From: an uncultured Paracoccaceae bacterium
GTDB lineage: Bacteria > Pseudomonadota > Alphaproteobacteria > Rhodobacterales > Rhodobacteraceae
NCBI GenBank assembly: GCA_937132145.1
Contig: CAKZNY010000206.1
Span: forward strand, 1-13,734
Length of the DNA: 13,734 bases
Direction: 5' to 3'
Numbering within the stretch: position 1 is the first letter of the stretch; every line of letters begins with the position of its first letter. The notes below the pieces were generated by a model. The model had not been told where the DNA came from. It saw only the letters and a list, made by a program, of their open reading frames with translations, and ran no database searches. The position numbers and the translations under genes are program-made. This document shows, piece by piece, positions 13,675-13,734 of this stretch.

Positions 13675-13734
13675 GCGAAGCGAGGCTTGGCCCAACCGAA
13701 GGGCGGGAGCGGTGGAGAGGGGGCCTCGCTTCGC
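13675..13734. repeat. Inverted repeat with 12-bp arms at the window edge
   Basis: GCGAAGCGAGGC (13675-13686) and its exact reverse complement GCCTCGCTTCGC (13723-13734) enclose 36 nt that contain a smaller hairpin (GCCC 13690-13693 with GGGC 13701-13704). It begins 31 nt after the oxidoreductase stop. It may act as a terminator or transcript-end structure, or belong to an interspersed repeat family; the window ends with the right arm, so a following T-run cannot be seen. Confidence 0.7.

Overview
The window is dominated by a compact cobalamin (vitamin B12) corrin-ring operon on the + strand (about 487-8947). It is followed by an intergenic stretch carrying a candidate small RNA on the - strand, then a LysR-type regulator (- strand) divergent from a very long fused indolepyruvate:ferredoxin oxidoreductase (+ strand). 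Protein similarity to known families, the cob gene order, the moderately high GC, the fused iorAB gene and the CCUCC-type small RNA all suggest an alphaproteobacterium, most likely of the Rhodobacterales (Roseobacter group). This placement is an inference from family knowledge, not from a marker gene.

Layout. Bases 1-68 hold the last 21 codons of an unrecognised gene. A perfect 30-bp inverted repeat with an 18-nt spacer (75-152, REPIN-like) follows at once. The region 153-486 has no convincing gene. It holds a 3-copy 11-bp tandem repeat (235-267) and a stretch (346-422) that resembles parts of the cobalamin riboswitch but lacks its B12 box. Then come a 50-residue exported or membrane miniprotein with histidines, cbiX, cobH, cobL, cobI, a cbiG-cobJ fusion, cobM, cobA and cobB. 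Most junctions overlap by 4 or 13 nt. The two that do not (cobH/cobL and cobJ/cobM) carry near-identical copies of one short motif that begins on the upstream stop codon.

How they work together. CobA makes precorrin-2 from uroporphyrinogen III, and CbiX inserts cobalt into sirohydrochlorin. CobI, CobJ, CobM and CobL methylate the ring; the CbiJ/CobK and CbiD/CobF steps are not in the window. The CbiG part opens the delta-lactone, CobH migrates the C11 methyl group and CobB amidates the a and c side chains. CbiX plus a full CbiG region points to early cobalt insertion, although the enzyme names follow the late-insertion nomenclature.

The right half. Between cobB and lysR, the - strand has a heat-shock-sigma-like promoter, a hairpin, an unpaired CCTCCC (anti-Shine-Dalgarno) segment and a strong U-tailed terminator. 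Together they outline an sRNA of about 76 nt. The lysR/ior intergenic region contains dyads suited to regulation, including a 17-bp inverted repeat inside a candidate promoter for the oxidoreductase. The window ends in another inverted repeat of 12-bp arms. I saw no phage, transposase, CRISPR, tRNA or rRNA. The coding content is mostly well-known metabolism; the least explained parts are intergenic.
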